From Adiantum capillus-veneris (lineage: Eukaryota > Streptophyta > Polypodiopsida > Polypodiales > Pteridaceae), in NCBI GenBank assembly GCA_014529385.2, contig CM043970.1, positions 47,393,779-47,457,778 of the forward strand: a stretch of DNA of 64,000 bases. The letters are read 5' to 3'. Shown piece by piece: positions 1 to 9,902 of this stretch. The position numbers and the translations under genes were made by a program. Below the pieces are notes generated by a model, which was not told the DNA's origin, ran no database searches, and worked only from the letters and a program-made list of their open reading frames with translations. Numbering within the stretch: position 1 is the first letter of the stretch; every line of letters starts with the position of its first letter.

Positions 1-1060
1 CTTTATCTTAGTCGGATCCATCTGCACACCTGCTGCAAACACAATGTGTCCCAAAAAGTGTATCTTTGGTAGGAAAATTTCACTTTTCTTTGCATTAATC
101 ACTAACTTGTGATCTCGTAATGCCTGAAAGACCTGACGCAGATGATCTCTATGTTGTGCCTCATTCTTGGAGAAAACAATGATATCGTCAAAGAAAGTGC
201 CAACACATAGCCTGTACTCTCGAAAAAAAATCATGTCAATCATCCGGTGCCATTCGGATCTGATAATATCCACTCTTCAAATCAATCCTGCTAAAACACG
301 AGGCTCCCTGTAATCTGTCAAGTATATCATCGATCCTAGGAATCGGAAATTTGTTCTTGATGGTGATTTTGTTGAGAGCTCTATAATCGATGCACATTCT
401 CCAAGATCCGTCTTTCTTCAAATCCAACAACACTGGAGAGCAATACGGTGAAGTACTAGGCTCGACAAGACCCTTTTCCAAGAGGTCTTTCACTTGGTTC
501 AATCTCTTCGTTCTGGGCTCGGCTCACACGGTGAGGTGGCCGGTTCGGTGGTGTGCTTCCAAGTATCAGATCAATAGTATGATCTTCAGGACGAACGGAT
601 GGTAACTCACCTGGCAGGCCCCTCTGAAAAGCAATCGGCATGAGTGTGGAGAAAATCTTGGCGTTCTTTTGTTCAGGTGAAAACATATTCGACCTTTATC
701 CATCGTTCAGTTCTCTCCCAAAAAATAAGTAAAGAAACTGAAGCTCATCAAGTACAATCTCTAAGCCCTTCATTTGTCAAAGTCGCTTTCTCGGTCCGAT
801 AGTCAACCACGGCGTTGTTATTGTGGTACCAAGGGATTTCGAGTAGAACGTCACAACCTTCCAAGGCAATTACGTAAAACTCTGCGTGTCCTAAACACCC
901 CTGTCATTGCAAACGAAATTTTCCAATGCTCGGTGTAATGGCAAGATCCCATCCGGGTGCCACTCGAACTACCTCCGCATGTAGCCTCAACCTGTCAAGC
1001 GTAATTCCAAATTGAGCCGCCAATTCCAAGTGAAACAAAGTTGTGTAGAGAGCCCTCTCT
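1..1060 (-). pseudogene. gypsy pol fragment: protease C-terminus and reverse transcriptase
   Basis: From about 1040 down to 770 the minus strand encodes the protease C-terminal part, including LEGCDVLLEIPWY, matching the same region of the element at 10526-13132. From about 640 the RT N-terminus follows, with PGELPSVRPEDHTIDL and then [18 protein letters not shown] near 400. After QIRMAPDD (about 236) the sequence jumps to [11 protein letters not shown] and then the catalytic VGTFFDDIIVFSK near 200. About 32 residues of the RT core are missing compared with the plus-strand copy. The FDD catalytic motif is still readable. The fragment is cut by the window edge and cannot encode a working enzyme. 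Confidence 0.85.
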
Positions 1061-1139
1061 TGAGGAGTAAGCTTGGGTCGTGCGTCCTTATCTTTCTATT
1101 CTGGGTTGCTCTTTCTCTTTCTGCTTTCATTTTCAAAGT

Positions 1140-1730
1140 CTATTCGACTCTTTGTGTCATGATCTCATCTATGAGGTAGGTCAGACTGCCAGAGTGAATA
1201 GCAAAACCCCGTTTCGCATGACTCATCAACTCCTGAATGGAAGCTGACTTCTGTTCCAAGCAGTGATCTCGGATATCTGTAGAAAGACCCAAGGTAAACC
1301 GCTCAATCTGTTCCTTGAACGAGATCTTAAATGAAGAGACGGGTAGAAAAGAGCTCCAGAATCTCTCGCAACAAGCGTCCATTGTATCCTTCTTCGCCAT
1401 CCGAAGATGGTTCCAAGCAGTTCGTATATCACATTCGTACTCTCGAGTCAGCCAAGAAGAAATAAAAAGCCTCTTGAATTTCAACCATTTAACTGGCGCA
1501 GTCTTGTTTAATACAAGCGTGAACCACCAAGTTCGAGCATTCCCCTTGAAGTAGGAGGCAACTCTCCGAATCTTAGAGTGCTCTGAGTAACGCCCTCTCA
1601 CGAAAGCGATGTCAAACTGTTGTACAAAAGACAAGGCCTTCGAAGCATCTCTATAACCAGAAAACATGTCAAATTTAATTGACTTTCCACCTTCCTTAAA
1701 CTCTCGGACTTTCTTGCTTTTGTCTTCCAA
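1140..1730 (-). pseudogene. gypsy gag capsid domain fragment
   Basis: A 196-residue open frame matches the Retrotrans_gag capsid region: SKIRRVASYFKGNARTWWF, then FKRLFISSWLTREYE and ERFTLGLSTDIRDHC. The same blocks occur in the same order in the plus-strand chromovirus gag at about 10.7-11.1 kb. The frame ends at 1140 without the CCHC zinc knuckle that should follow, so the nucleocapsid part has been deleted or scrambled. Confidence 0.8.
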
Positions 1731-1779
1731 TAAGTCATACTGGTTGGCTTTGTAAAAATTCTTCTTCTTTGCGTAAAAG

Positions 1780-2310
1780 TTGTTGTCATCAGAGTCCGAA
1801 TTGTCTGTAGACGAGTCCTCAATAGAAATGTCAATCCTGGGGCGAGATTTAGACTTCTTTGTCTTTTTCTTGCCATTTACAAAGCGTTGCTTTTTGCTTT
1901 GTTTTTTGCCTTTTCGGTCTTATTCGCTCGAGTCAGATGAGCTAGAAGAACTGTCAAAAGAAGAAGAAGAAGAAGAACTGGGTACACCTTCTAATCGAAT
2001 ACGCTTCTTCTGTTTCTTTGCCTTTTCAAATGTCGACTAACGACCCAAATAACCCGGGAAGTCAGTGTCTTTCTTCTGCTTTTTGCCGTGCTTTTTAGTT
2101 TTGTTTTGCGCGTCAAAAATCTGAGCAATTCGTGTATCAACAACCTCTTCTAATTCCTTCTCTGTATATTTCTTGTGAGTAGAAGGTTTCTTGAGAGCTT
2201 TTTTTTTTTTTTGTGGGAGGCGGGGGGGGGGGGGGCGTTCTGCCACTGCTCGTGCACTTCTTGGAAAGAAGTCTCGCTCATATATTTTGCAATTTTGGGT
2301 CCTTGGCAAA
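1780..2310 (-). pseudogene. gypsy gag N-terminal/linker region
   Basis: Downstream of the primer-binding site the minus strand has a lysine-rich frame (2309-2037) with EEVVDTRIAQIF and TKKHGKKQKKD. A serine run and a second basic stretch follow in a shifted frame (about 2030-1780). A similar order of helix, serine run and basic linker appears at 20150-20540. A homopolymer block at 2199-2234 (T-run and G-run) probably explains one frameshift. Function beyond being an N-terminal gag region is not evident. Confidence 0.45.
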
Positions 2311-2534
2311 ATTGAGCATCATCTTGTTGCATCACCGATCAATTGACGACGTTCCATCTCTCGACGCTCCGCCTGAGTAGACGGAGGCGGGCCATACTCC
2401 TTGCCGGAATCTTCGTTGTGATCCCTTCCCGCATCTCCGGATGCAGAGGAAGTCGACTAATCCTTGCTTGAAGCCATAGGTGCCGCGGAAAAAAAATTTG
2501 GGATCGGATTTCCTGTAGCAAAGAAATCGGCCCT

Positions 2535-2546
2535 GCTTTGATACCA
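2535..2546 (-). other. primer-binding site (initiator-Met tRNA type)
   Basis: The minus strand reads TGGTATCAAAGC one base beyond the LTR end (TGTTACA). The common plant PBS complementary to initiator Met-tRNA is TGGTATCAGAGC, so this differs at one base. The same PBS-like sequence with the same one-base gap recurs at 18526-18537. Confidence 0.7.
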
Positions 2547-2547
2547 C

Positions 2548-3306
2548 TGTAACAGACTTGGACACTCCAAGTCAAGAATCTACCGCGACAGCACCAAATA
2601 ACCACTTCGAAACAAATTCACAGTTCACAATTTATTCGACATTGGCCCAACGGAGTTCCGTGCCTAGAGATATTGGCCCCAAAGACTGGCGCCCCTTTCG
2701 GTATTTCTTTTTGTATTAATCTGAGTTCAAAGTACAAGAGTACGGGCAAGCGCTCACACTCAGACTCTACGTTCAGATGCTCTGAGTTGTGAGAGGCCTG
2801 CTCACATATTTGAAGGTACAAGGGATGCCAAAAGCAGAGCCCAAAAGCTGAAAAACGAAAGCCCAAATAAAGCAAAGGTTCTTTCTCTTTCTCTTGCTTG
2901 TAAAAATAAAGCAAATCCCAAAAAGTTGTCCTTTTAAAATAAAGCAAAAAAGCTCTCTCTCAAGCTCTTTTGGATAAACACAAAATAGTTTCTCTCTATT
3001 GCGTAGAAAAAGCAAATCCCATGCGTATCCAAAAGCTGCCCACGCAAGTGTTTTTCCCGCATGCTGTTGCCATATCATCAGCCTGCAAATCACGGAGGCG
3101 TTCGTACTGCTGCCACCTGTCAACAGCTCCAGACAGCAAATTAGGGTTAGTGTTTCAATATCCAACAAATTAGGGTTAGGGTTAGGGTTTCAACAACCAG
3201 TAAAATAGGGTTAGGGTTAGGATTAGGGTTTCAACAAAATTAGGGTTTTTGATTTTAGGGTTAGGGTTTCCTACAAAGCGGACAGCAACGTCATCACTTT
3301 GTAACA
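2548..3306 (-). repeat. LTR of the minus-strand gypsy remnant
   Basis: The LTR end next to the PBS is clear (minus strand ends TGTTACA). The other end is proposed at 3306, where the minus strand starts TGTTACAAAG. The LTR carries the conserved block at 2673-2710 that all chromovirus-type LTRs in this window share, and the telomere-like array at 3140-3275. The outer boundary is inferred from TG...CA only. No target-site duplication can be checked because the other LTR lies outside the window. Confidence 0.45.
3140..3275 (+). repeat. interstitial telomere-like TTAGGG/TTTAGGG array
   Basis: About ten copies of TTAGGG, TTTAGGG and close variants (TTAGTG, ATAGGG, TTAGGA) are clustered, interrupted by GTTTCAACAA spacers. 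The copies are degenerate and lie within a probable LTR, so this is not a chromosome end. Short telo-box clusters also occur in plant promoters and leaders. Confidence 0.7.
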
Positions 3307-3379
3307 ATTAGTATCAAAAAGACGGAAACGACGATAATGGAAGAAATGAGAGAGAAGATTGATAAATCATAAAACATAC

Positions 3380-3860
3380 CTCGCCACGACAAATGGGATA
3401 TGGTCGTGATAGAAGAATCGGGCCACGGCTGCATCCACCTCTTCCTTCTTCTTTGGGTCCCAAGAGATGGCAAGGGTCTTTTGGCGACGAATCGGACTCG
3501 ATGAAGATCCATTGGCACCTAAACCGGGTAGAAAGGAAGAAGGGAAAATGAGGATCTTTGGATTGATACCTTTGCGTGCGGGCTTGGCTTTATGGTTGAA
3601 TTGCCGATCCTTTTCCTCAAGCTCCTTCCTCTTCTCGATGGTTACTTTGGTGCAAAATTTCCCATCATGTCCCGGCACTCGAAGAAAGTGTGTCCGCACT
3701 TTGTCATGCCCCCCTTTCCGCGTGTAAGAGCATAGCTTGCATGCCCATGCACGAGAACCTCCCGCCGTCAACAAGGTGCCCTCCAAGGTCACTTCATTCC
3801 ACCACAACCATTCCTTCGCCTTTTGAGCGTTGCCCGCATGAACGGAGGGTGTTGTAAGAG
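3380..3860 (-). pseudogene. hAT-family transposase N-terminal exon (BED-type zinc finger)
   Basis: The minus-strand frame encodes WACKLCSYTRKGGHDKVR, then VPGHDGKFC and later AAVARFFYHDHIPFVVAR. This order, a BED-like C2HC finger followed by an (I/V)ARFFY...IPF block, is the N-terminus of plant hAT transposases of the DUF659 type. The block ends in GCGAG followed by GTATGT, a good splice donor at 3380. No ATG opens the frame: it is open upstream to a stop at about 3877, so the start is in an earlier exon or lost. The dimerisation and catalytic part is not in the window. The gypsy LTR ending at 3306 lies where the intron should continue, which suggests the element was cut by that insertion. 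Confidence 0.65.
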
Positions 3861-3925
3861 AAGAAGAGGCTATGGATTATCCGTGAAAGAGAGACTCGAG
3901 AGAGCTTCATCTTTGAGCCTTTGAG

Positions 3926-3963
<38 letters not shown>

Positions 3964-4043
3964 CTTGAGAGAGAGAGGCTTGATTCCGTGAGAGCTTGAG
4001 ATAGAGAGCTTGTGAGAGAGGCTTCACCTCTTGAAAGTTGAGG

Positions 4044-4075
<32 letters not shown>

Positions 4076-4127
4076 GAGCTTGAGCCTTGAGGGTTAGCAA
4101 CTTAGCCCAAGAGAGAGAGGTTGAGAG

Positions 4128-5500
4128 TGTTGCTAATTGGACTATTTCTTATTTTTAATGATTAATTTCTTTTTATGAAATTAGGATATTTTAATGTGTA
4201 CACTAAGAACTGTTAAAAGATTGTAGCTACAGGAAATGCCATCAGGAACGGACAACTCTGATGTGTCATTTGATAGGTGACCGTAAACATCGCGAAGGAG
4301 TTTCCGTAAGTTCAGTGGAAAGGGCCGGGTTACGGGTGCCCCTGATGCGTCACATGATGGGTGACGGGTGCATCAGAAAGGGGGCATTCCGTAGGCTAAG
4401 GAGGAAATCCGAACTGAGTAAGAAAATACGCGTAGAACGCAAGCACAAGAATAAAGATGGGTTCAATGAAGCTTTTTACGAAAAGCAAGATTAGTCGCGG
4501 GAGGACGGATGTTTTCGCACGAGGAGTCTGTGTCTGCATTGCATCTGTGTCGTGTCCTGCACCCGGGACGCCTGGAATGTGTTCGTGTAGCATTGTTTTC
4601 ACTAACTGAGTGAGTTTTTAAAGTTTGAACAGGTTCACACTTTATTTTATAAAGTGATCGGTCACTTTTAAGTGACCGGCCCCTTTATTAATAAAATAAA
4701 GCAAGCAGGGTTCTTATAAAAAAAGCCAGCGCTAATAGCTATGCAGGGGGCTGAATTGTGATCTCTCTCTCTCTCTCTCCTCTTTCTAAAAAACGCGATT
4801 TTCTCTCTCTTCTCTCTAGAAAACGCGATTTTCTCTCTCCTCTCTCTAGGAGCGCCAAGTTTTGCTTTTGGACCCCTATTCTTGCCGGGTGTCGGACCCT
4901 ATAAAAAGGTAGCCAGCGTTTCAGTTTGGGAGAGCCGGAAGTAGCAGAAAAGCACCAGCGCTAGGGTTTTGGAGCAGAGTCTGGCGACGGAAACTACAAG
5001 TATTTGTGTGACGATTGAGTACGGAGGTCGATTCTTCGAGCAAGAAGCGACAAGTATAAGGTGTTGATACGCTTTGAGAATTGTTGCTTTGTGTGGTTTG
5101 TTTTGCAGGAATCTCCCGTCTTACGGGAAGGCCCTTTACGGGAAGTACGGCTTCACGCCTAAGTCCCTTACGGGAAAGTACGGCTTCACGCCTAAGTCCC
5201 TTACGGGAAAGCACGTCTTCGCGCCAAGTCCCTTACAGGAAGGAACGGCCTTGTGCCCAAGCCCTTTACAGGAAAGCACGACCTTCGGGTCTAAGATTAC
5301 AGAACGGAGGGGTTTCCTCGAGTTCTCGTGCTTGTATAAGAATTCTCCCTGAATAAAAGAATACTCTCTACGGGGGGGGGGGGGACCAGCCCATCTTCTG
5401 GTCCCCAATACTGTGTCAATCTTCTCCCTTCTCTCATGTTTGCAAAGAATTATAATTTTCAGATTTTCTAAGTGCTCGTGTACGCTCCCGTTTTGTGACA
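4128..5500 (+). mobile_element. solo LTR with GAGAG target-site duplication
   Basis: The unit starts TGTTGCTAATTGG and ends CGTTTTGTGACA. It is flanked by GAGAG at 4123-4127 and at 5501-5505. A TATA box (TATAAAAA, 4900-4907) is followed by the R/U5-like part with a 33-bp minisatellite. No internal retroviral sequence is present, as expected after LTR-LTR recombination. The flanks are GA-rich, so GAGAG alone is weak, but TG...CA ends plus a TATA box support the call. Orientation is taken from the TATA box. Confidence 0.7.
5121..5290 (+). repeat. 33-bp minisatellite, about five units
   Basis: Units of 33 bp containing CCCTTACGGGAAAGTACGGC are tandemly repeated. The first units are near identical and the later ones diverged (CCCTTACAGGAA, CCTTTACAGGAA). 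Because 33 is a multiple of three, all frames stay open across it, which explains overlapping ORFs on both strands (11-residue periodicity). I treat those ORFs as a by-product. Confidence 0.8.
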
Positions 5501-5505
5501 GAGAG

Positions 5506-5850
5506 CTTGAGCCTTGAGGCCCTATGGCTTGAGAGTTTACAGCAAGGGAGAGAGGGCCTTCAACTTTGACCTTGATGCATTTGTGAAAGAATGGGGGAAG
5601 AGGGGGGTATATATAAGCTCATGCTGGCTGTTTTTGGCCGTTGGCTACCTCATAGAGCTTTTTCAACTTTTGAATCTGCTCGTGTCTGGCCGTTGGGAAC
5701 GTTCCGACCGTTTCGACCAGTCCGTTCCGGTCGCAGCCTGCCAACCGGAACGTCTGTCCGTTCCGAGGCGTTCCAAAAAATTCCAAACGGTCGGAATGTC
5801 GTTCCGGCATTCCAAGGCCCCTAGGGCGCGTTCCCCGATAACTCTCACTT
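5506..5850 (-). mobile_element. hAT 5' terminal region with GTTCCG-type subterminal repeats
   Basis: The DNA on both sides of the solo LTR appears continuous (GCTTGAG-rich). From 5690 to 5830 there are at least eight short motifs of the form CGTTCCG/CGGAAC/GGTCGG in both orientations. hAT transposons typically carry clusters of short transposase-binding motifs near their ends. A possible terminus is CTAGGGGCCTTGGAATG, reading minus from about 5823. The partner end was not found, so this is an inference from position upstream of the hAT exon. Confidence 0.35.
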
Positions 5851-6413
5851 AAACTGCAAGGGCTAGACACTGTCGCAGGGAAGCTGTGGATAGGGGAGCA
5901 ATGGAGCGAGGAGACAAGAACAACTGTAATCATTTACGACGAGGGACGGACAGAAACACAAAGATAATTGCAATATAAACACTTGGCAACACTTTTAGTA
6001 CTTCAGAACACTAAAAGAGAGAAGAGACGACACGACATGACAAAATTTCGAGACAAGACGCATTGGCCCCAAAGACTGGCGCCCCTTTCGGTATTTCTTT
6101 ATTAATGATTCGACGAGGTATAGCTCCCGAGGATCCCACTCTCTCCAAGACTCTGCGTCCCCAAGCCCTCTGAGAAGTTGCCCTCTAGGCACTTATAAAC
6201 TTACAAAGGATACCCAAAAGCAGAGCCCCAAGAGCATCAGTCCTGAAAGCACTAAAACTAAAAAGCAGTTGCTCTCAAAAGCTAGCGCAAAAATCGGCCC
6301 AAATTAGCTAGAGCGATTTGTGGAAATCCGTACAGCATGCCACATCATCAATCAATGCAAATTGCGTATATGTATGTATAGCTTGCCACGTGTCACTTGT
6401 ATGCCTCTATTGT
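5851..6413 (-). repeat. LTR fragment of chromovirus type
   Basis: No gene is seen. The stretch contains the conserved block (6063-6100) that marks chromovirus LTRs elsewhere in the window, preceded by GAGACGACACGAC, which also occurs at the minus-strand LTR at 18.6 kb. The rest is AT-rich with no open frame worth naming. It is probably a truncated minus-strand LTR. Confidence 0.4.
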
Positions 6414-7619
6414 GTGTAAGGTGCAGCGGAAGTGTCACATGACACATCCAACCCTATGTGTCCGTGGACAAGCTACAACATGACCAGGGTTCAGTTCAAT
6501 CAAGTCAGTCTAGGATAGGAAGTGATCTGGCATTTTTTGTGAGTCTGTTCGCAGACCGTGCATGTCCAGACACTTAGATTAGATGCATATCCTCCGGTTG
6601 CACATAGCATGATCATCAGATTTCAGTCAGAACCCATCAGTGGCATTTTTACAGTGCATAGACCTACTTTTCCTATTTTTGACATTTTTCACTTATTATT
6701 TTTAGCTAGCTCTTATGCTGTGGTGCAAAAACGCTAGAGATCTTTGGGGTCCTGGTGAGAAGTTGCCTGTGAGCAATGCTCTTGCTGCCTTTTCTGCCAG
6801 AAAGTGCTAGCACTAGGTTTCTACTTATACAAACTTAGTAAGTTTGCCCTACCTACTTTCCAACAAAAGTCACTGTTTTTTGAACAAGTAACCAGATCAG
6901 CCAGCGTTTTTGCATCTGCATCAGCCTGCAACAGAACCACAGCAGATCAGCCCCAGTGTTAGCAGATTCCCACCGCAGGATGACATTCAGCCCTAACGTT
7001 TTTGCATCTACCTGAGATCATCAACGTTTTTGCAGATCTTCGCGACAAGACCATCAAGAACACTAGCATTTTCAGTTTTCAGCAGTCAGATACCGCAGTA
7101 GAACCCCCAAACCTCGCAGATCTCACCTTCCCGCAGCACATCCTCACCGCACGGTCAGATCCATCGAAATTTGCAGATTCAGCCCGGAAAACGCAGATTC
7201 CAGCATCTGCGTTTTCAGCGTCGCATCGTCGCCATCGACATCGTCACTGACATAAGAGTCAGAATTCAGCAGATAAAGATTTGCAGATTTCAGCCTGTCT
7301 CGTCGTCGTCGTCGACATCGTCGGCAAGTCCAAGCATTGTAGAGATTTGTGCAATCATAAGTAGACCGCTCTTGCCATAGAGAGTGGGGCCTTCGGAGGA
7401 GGGTTTTACAACGTCCCTGGTGTTGTATTCTCTTCTCTCTCTATCTCTCAGTCTCAGCACCTTCATTCACAATGCCTATTCACTTTGTTTGTGTCCATTG
7501 CACTCTCTCACTGAAGGAACGAAAGGCTCTCCCTTCCGTAAGTAAAAGGAACCCTTGAGCACAGTTCGGAGCACTCATCTTGAGCAAAGTTCAAGATTCA
7601 CTTCCGCTGCACCTTACAC
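6414..7619 (-). repeat. left arm of large inverted repeat, LTR-like, with perfect 21-bp ends
   Basis: The arm is bounded by a perfect 21-bp inverted pair at 6414-6434 and 7599-7619 (starts GTGTAAGGTGCAGCGGAAG). Its body is the reverse complement of 7636-8408 plus 16632-17010. The solo LTR at 19116-20142 is a relative with the same features: GTGCAGCGG at the start, GTGACA at the end, a GACGATGTCGACGAC region and the CCTGGACATGCACG block. I read the arm as a minus-strand LTR copy. Plus-strand ORFs across it (7002-7380) look incidental. Confidence 0.6.
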
Positions 7620-7635
7620 GAAGTGAATGTTGATA

Positions 7636-7773
7636 TTGCTCAAGATGAGTGCTCCGAACTGTGCTCAAGGGTTTCTTTTACTTACGAAAGGGAGAGCCTT
7701 CCCTTTCTTTAGAGAGAGAATGCAATGATCACAAACAAAGTGAAGGCTACTGTGAATGAAGGTGCTAAGACAC

Positions 7774-7815
<42 letters not shown>

Positions 7816-8408
7816 GAATACGACACTTGACGATTCTCAAACCCTCCTCCAAGGGCCCCCCTCTCTATGGCGAGAGAGGTCTATGCTATAGATTGCACAA
7901 TCTGGTACAATGATCTAAATGCAATGAACTTGCCGACGATGTCGACGACAATGACGACGACGACGACGACGGGCCGAAAACTGAAAACCCTAGGGCTGAA
8001 ATGTTGAAATCTGCAAAACGCTGAGTTTCTGTTGAATACAAACACTATGTCGGCGAGGACGGCGATGATGCGTTGAAAACGCAGAAGCTGAAATCTGTAG
8101 AGAGTAGGCTGAATCTGAAAACGTTGGCTGACTCGACGGTACGACGAGGATCTATCGCGGGTAGGTGGGATCTGCGAGGCTAAGGGCTGAATCTGTTGTG
8201 GCTAAGTGCTAAAAATTGAGTACGTTGATGTGATGGGGCTGATCTGACGCCAGAATCTACAAACGCTAGCCTAGGTTTGCAAACTGAAAAACGCCAACCT
8301 GAATCTGTTGTTGATGAAAAACGCTACGCTGAATCTGCAGCTGAAAACGCTAGGAAGAGAATCCCCAAAACGCTGTCTATTCTGTTAGCTGAAAACGCTA
8401 GGGCCTTA
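7636..8408 (+). repeat. right arm of large inverted repeat, first part
   Basis: Head-to-head copy of the left arm, starting with GCTCAAGATGAGTGCTCCG. It passes through a (GA)n stretch, the (GAC)n-rich block at 7930-7970 and AACGCTAG/CTGAATCTG repeats. It stops abruptly at 8408 where the chromovirus begins, and resumes at 16632. Confidence 0.6.
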
Positions 8409-9847
8409 TGTCACCAGGAGGTGTATTTTTCCTGTTGCCTTCCGTAAATAAGTATTAGATATATTTATTTTATTTTTACTTGTTTGTCCCGGAACCCTTG
8501 AAAAGGTGCAAGTGGACATTGCATGGCCAGTGTGAAACGGCTGCAGCCAAACGGGTTTCTCACATTGGGGATCTAGGTCGGTCAGACAGGGACTGCCCGG
8601 GCCAGTTAGCATTGAATTCTGATGAGTATGGAAGCTCGTGTGCGCCAAACTGGAATTTGGGCCACTCGTCAAGTCACTGCAACTTTATAAGTTGAAAGGG
8701 GCCAATAAATTAACCCGCATTGTAGATGTTGGTCAAATGGTAGTCTTCAATGATGGTCAGGAGACCGATAGGGACGCCATGGAAGCATCTCCTAAAATTT
8801 AGGGAACTGCTATTTTTGACCGGAAAATGTGTTCGCGTCATTAGCTCTGGAATGACAAGGGGAACATTTTATTGCTCTGCTGCCAAGTCAACTGACGCAA
8901 CAGTTGAGATATTTCTAGCAGGGAAAGCCCAAACTCGAAAACTGGGCGACGTGTCAGCCTGTGAGCGATTCTGCCACTCTGGGAGGCAAAAACGAGCTGC
9001 ATATCAACAAAGGGGGCGCCATTTTCAGCCTCAAGTGGATTGTAGCAGGTACAGAAGCTATGGAAAGCTTACCTTGCCCTCTATGCACAGTATGGTGACG
9101 GGAGTGATGCCCCGCACGCTACATACTGCTCTCTTTCTCCCCTACGTACAATATGTTATGCCCCACTAGTGGGCTTCTCATTTGACCTATGTACAGTTGT
9201 GGGGAAATATGCTTTCATGCCGAGGCAAGAGCCTCTTTGCACAGGAACCGGTGTAGCTAGCTGCTGCACCAAAGCAGGTCCACGAGAGGGTGATAACCTC
9301 TCGATTGCGCAGTAAATTCAGCACTGTTTGCTTGCTGTTTTTACTCTGTTTTGAGACTGTTTTGTGCCCGGGATGCTTCCAGAATCAAGGGGCACCAAGC
9401 CCAAGGTGCAGGGAACAGTGTAGGGACCGTCATGTGCCCAAATCAGGTCAAAAACAGGACTGAACCAGAAATTACAGTGACCTGGAATTTACTGTTTTGT
9501 GCTCCCGACTGAGGGATAACGCCAATGGGATAGAGTCCTGAGCTTGGAAATTGATTCGGATTAATTTTGGTACCGTTATGCTGCCGAAATTCTGCCGAAT
9601 CTGGAGCGTACTAGCTAGATGCAGGTGTTATCTTCCAGGGACTCTCTTTTTGTAATTCCCTCTCTCTAAATTAAAGAAATACCGAAAGGGGCGCCAGTCT
9701 TTGGGGCTTACAGGGTGTCGGTCTCGTGTGCGCAGTGACATTCTAGTCGTTGGACGCAACTGTGTTCTCTTCCGTTCTCAGTGCTCTGTGTAAAGTTAAC
9801 AGGTAATTGAAATAGTACCGCCCTCTACGTTGTATAGGCCGGTTATA
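8409..9847 (+). repeat. 5' LTR of chromovirus
   Basis: It starts TGTCACCAGG and ends GGCCGGTTATA, so it lacks the usual terminal CA. It is 1439 bp. The conserved block is at 9674-9708. A 139-codon ORF (8750-9169) lies inside and is intact in both LTRs, but this probably reflects their near identity. Confidence 0.92.
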
Positions 9848-9863
9848 TGGTTCCATCGACGGG
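9848..9863 (+). other. probable primer-binding site
   Basis: The LTR is followed directly by TGGTTCCATCGACGGG. A PBS must begin TGG to pair with the tRNA CCA end. Which tRNA it fits is not determined, and it is not the initiator-Met type found in the minus-strand relatives. Confidence 0.5.
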
Positions 9864-9902
9864 ATAGTCACTTTTTCTTCAAAAAGTGCAGCGTGGATTG
9901 TT

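Larger units (their letters stand above)
1..2547 (-). mobile_element. Ty3/gypsy (chromovirus-like) internal region, degenerate
   Basis: Reading on the minus strand from 2547 downward, the order is primer-binding site, gag, protease C-terminus and reverse transcriptase, running off the left edge. The proteins resemble those of the full-length element at 8409-16631, so this is an older relative. The zinc knuckle and the protease catalytic Asp are missing between gag (ends about 1140) and the protease remnant (about 1040), so a deletion is inferred there. Frameshifts and stops are frequent. Its right-hand LTR starts at 2548. Confidence 0.85.

Noticed and set aside
2773-3168. 131-codon minus-strand ORF
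   Set aside because: Lies wholly within the gypsy LTR and reads into the telomere-like array; Leu/Phe-rich without a family match.
3140-3275. A chromosome end
   Set aside because: The telomere-like array is short, degenerate, spaced and internal.
3794-4100. ORFs rich in SLSLSL and CVCVCV
   Set aside because: Translations of GA and CA microsatellites.
5074-5408. Three overlapping ORFs of 90-97 codons on both strands
   Set aside because: Produced by the 33-bp minisatellite, whose unit length keeps every frame open.
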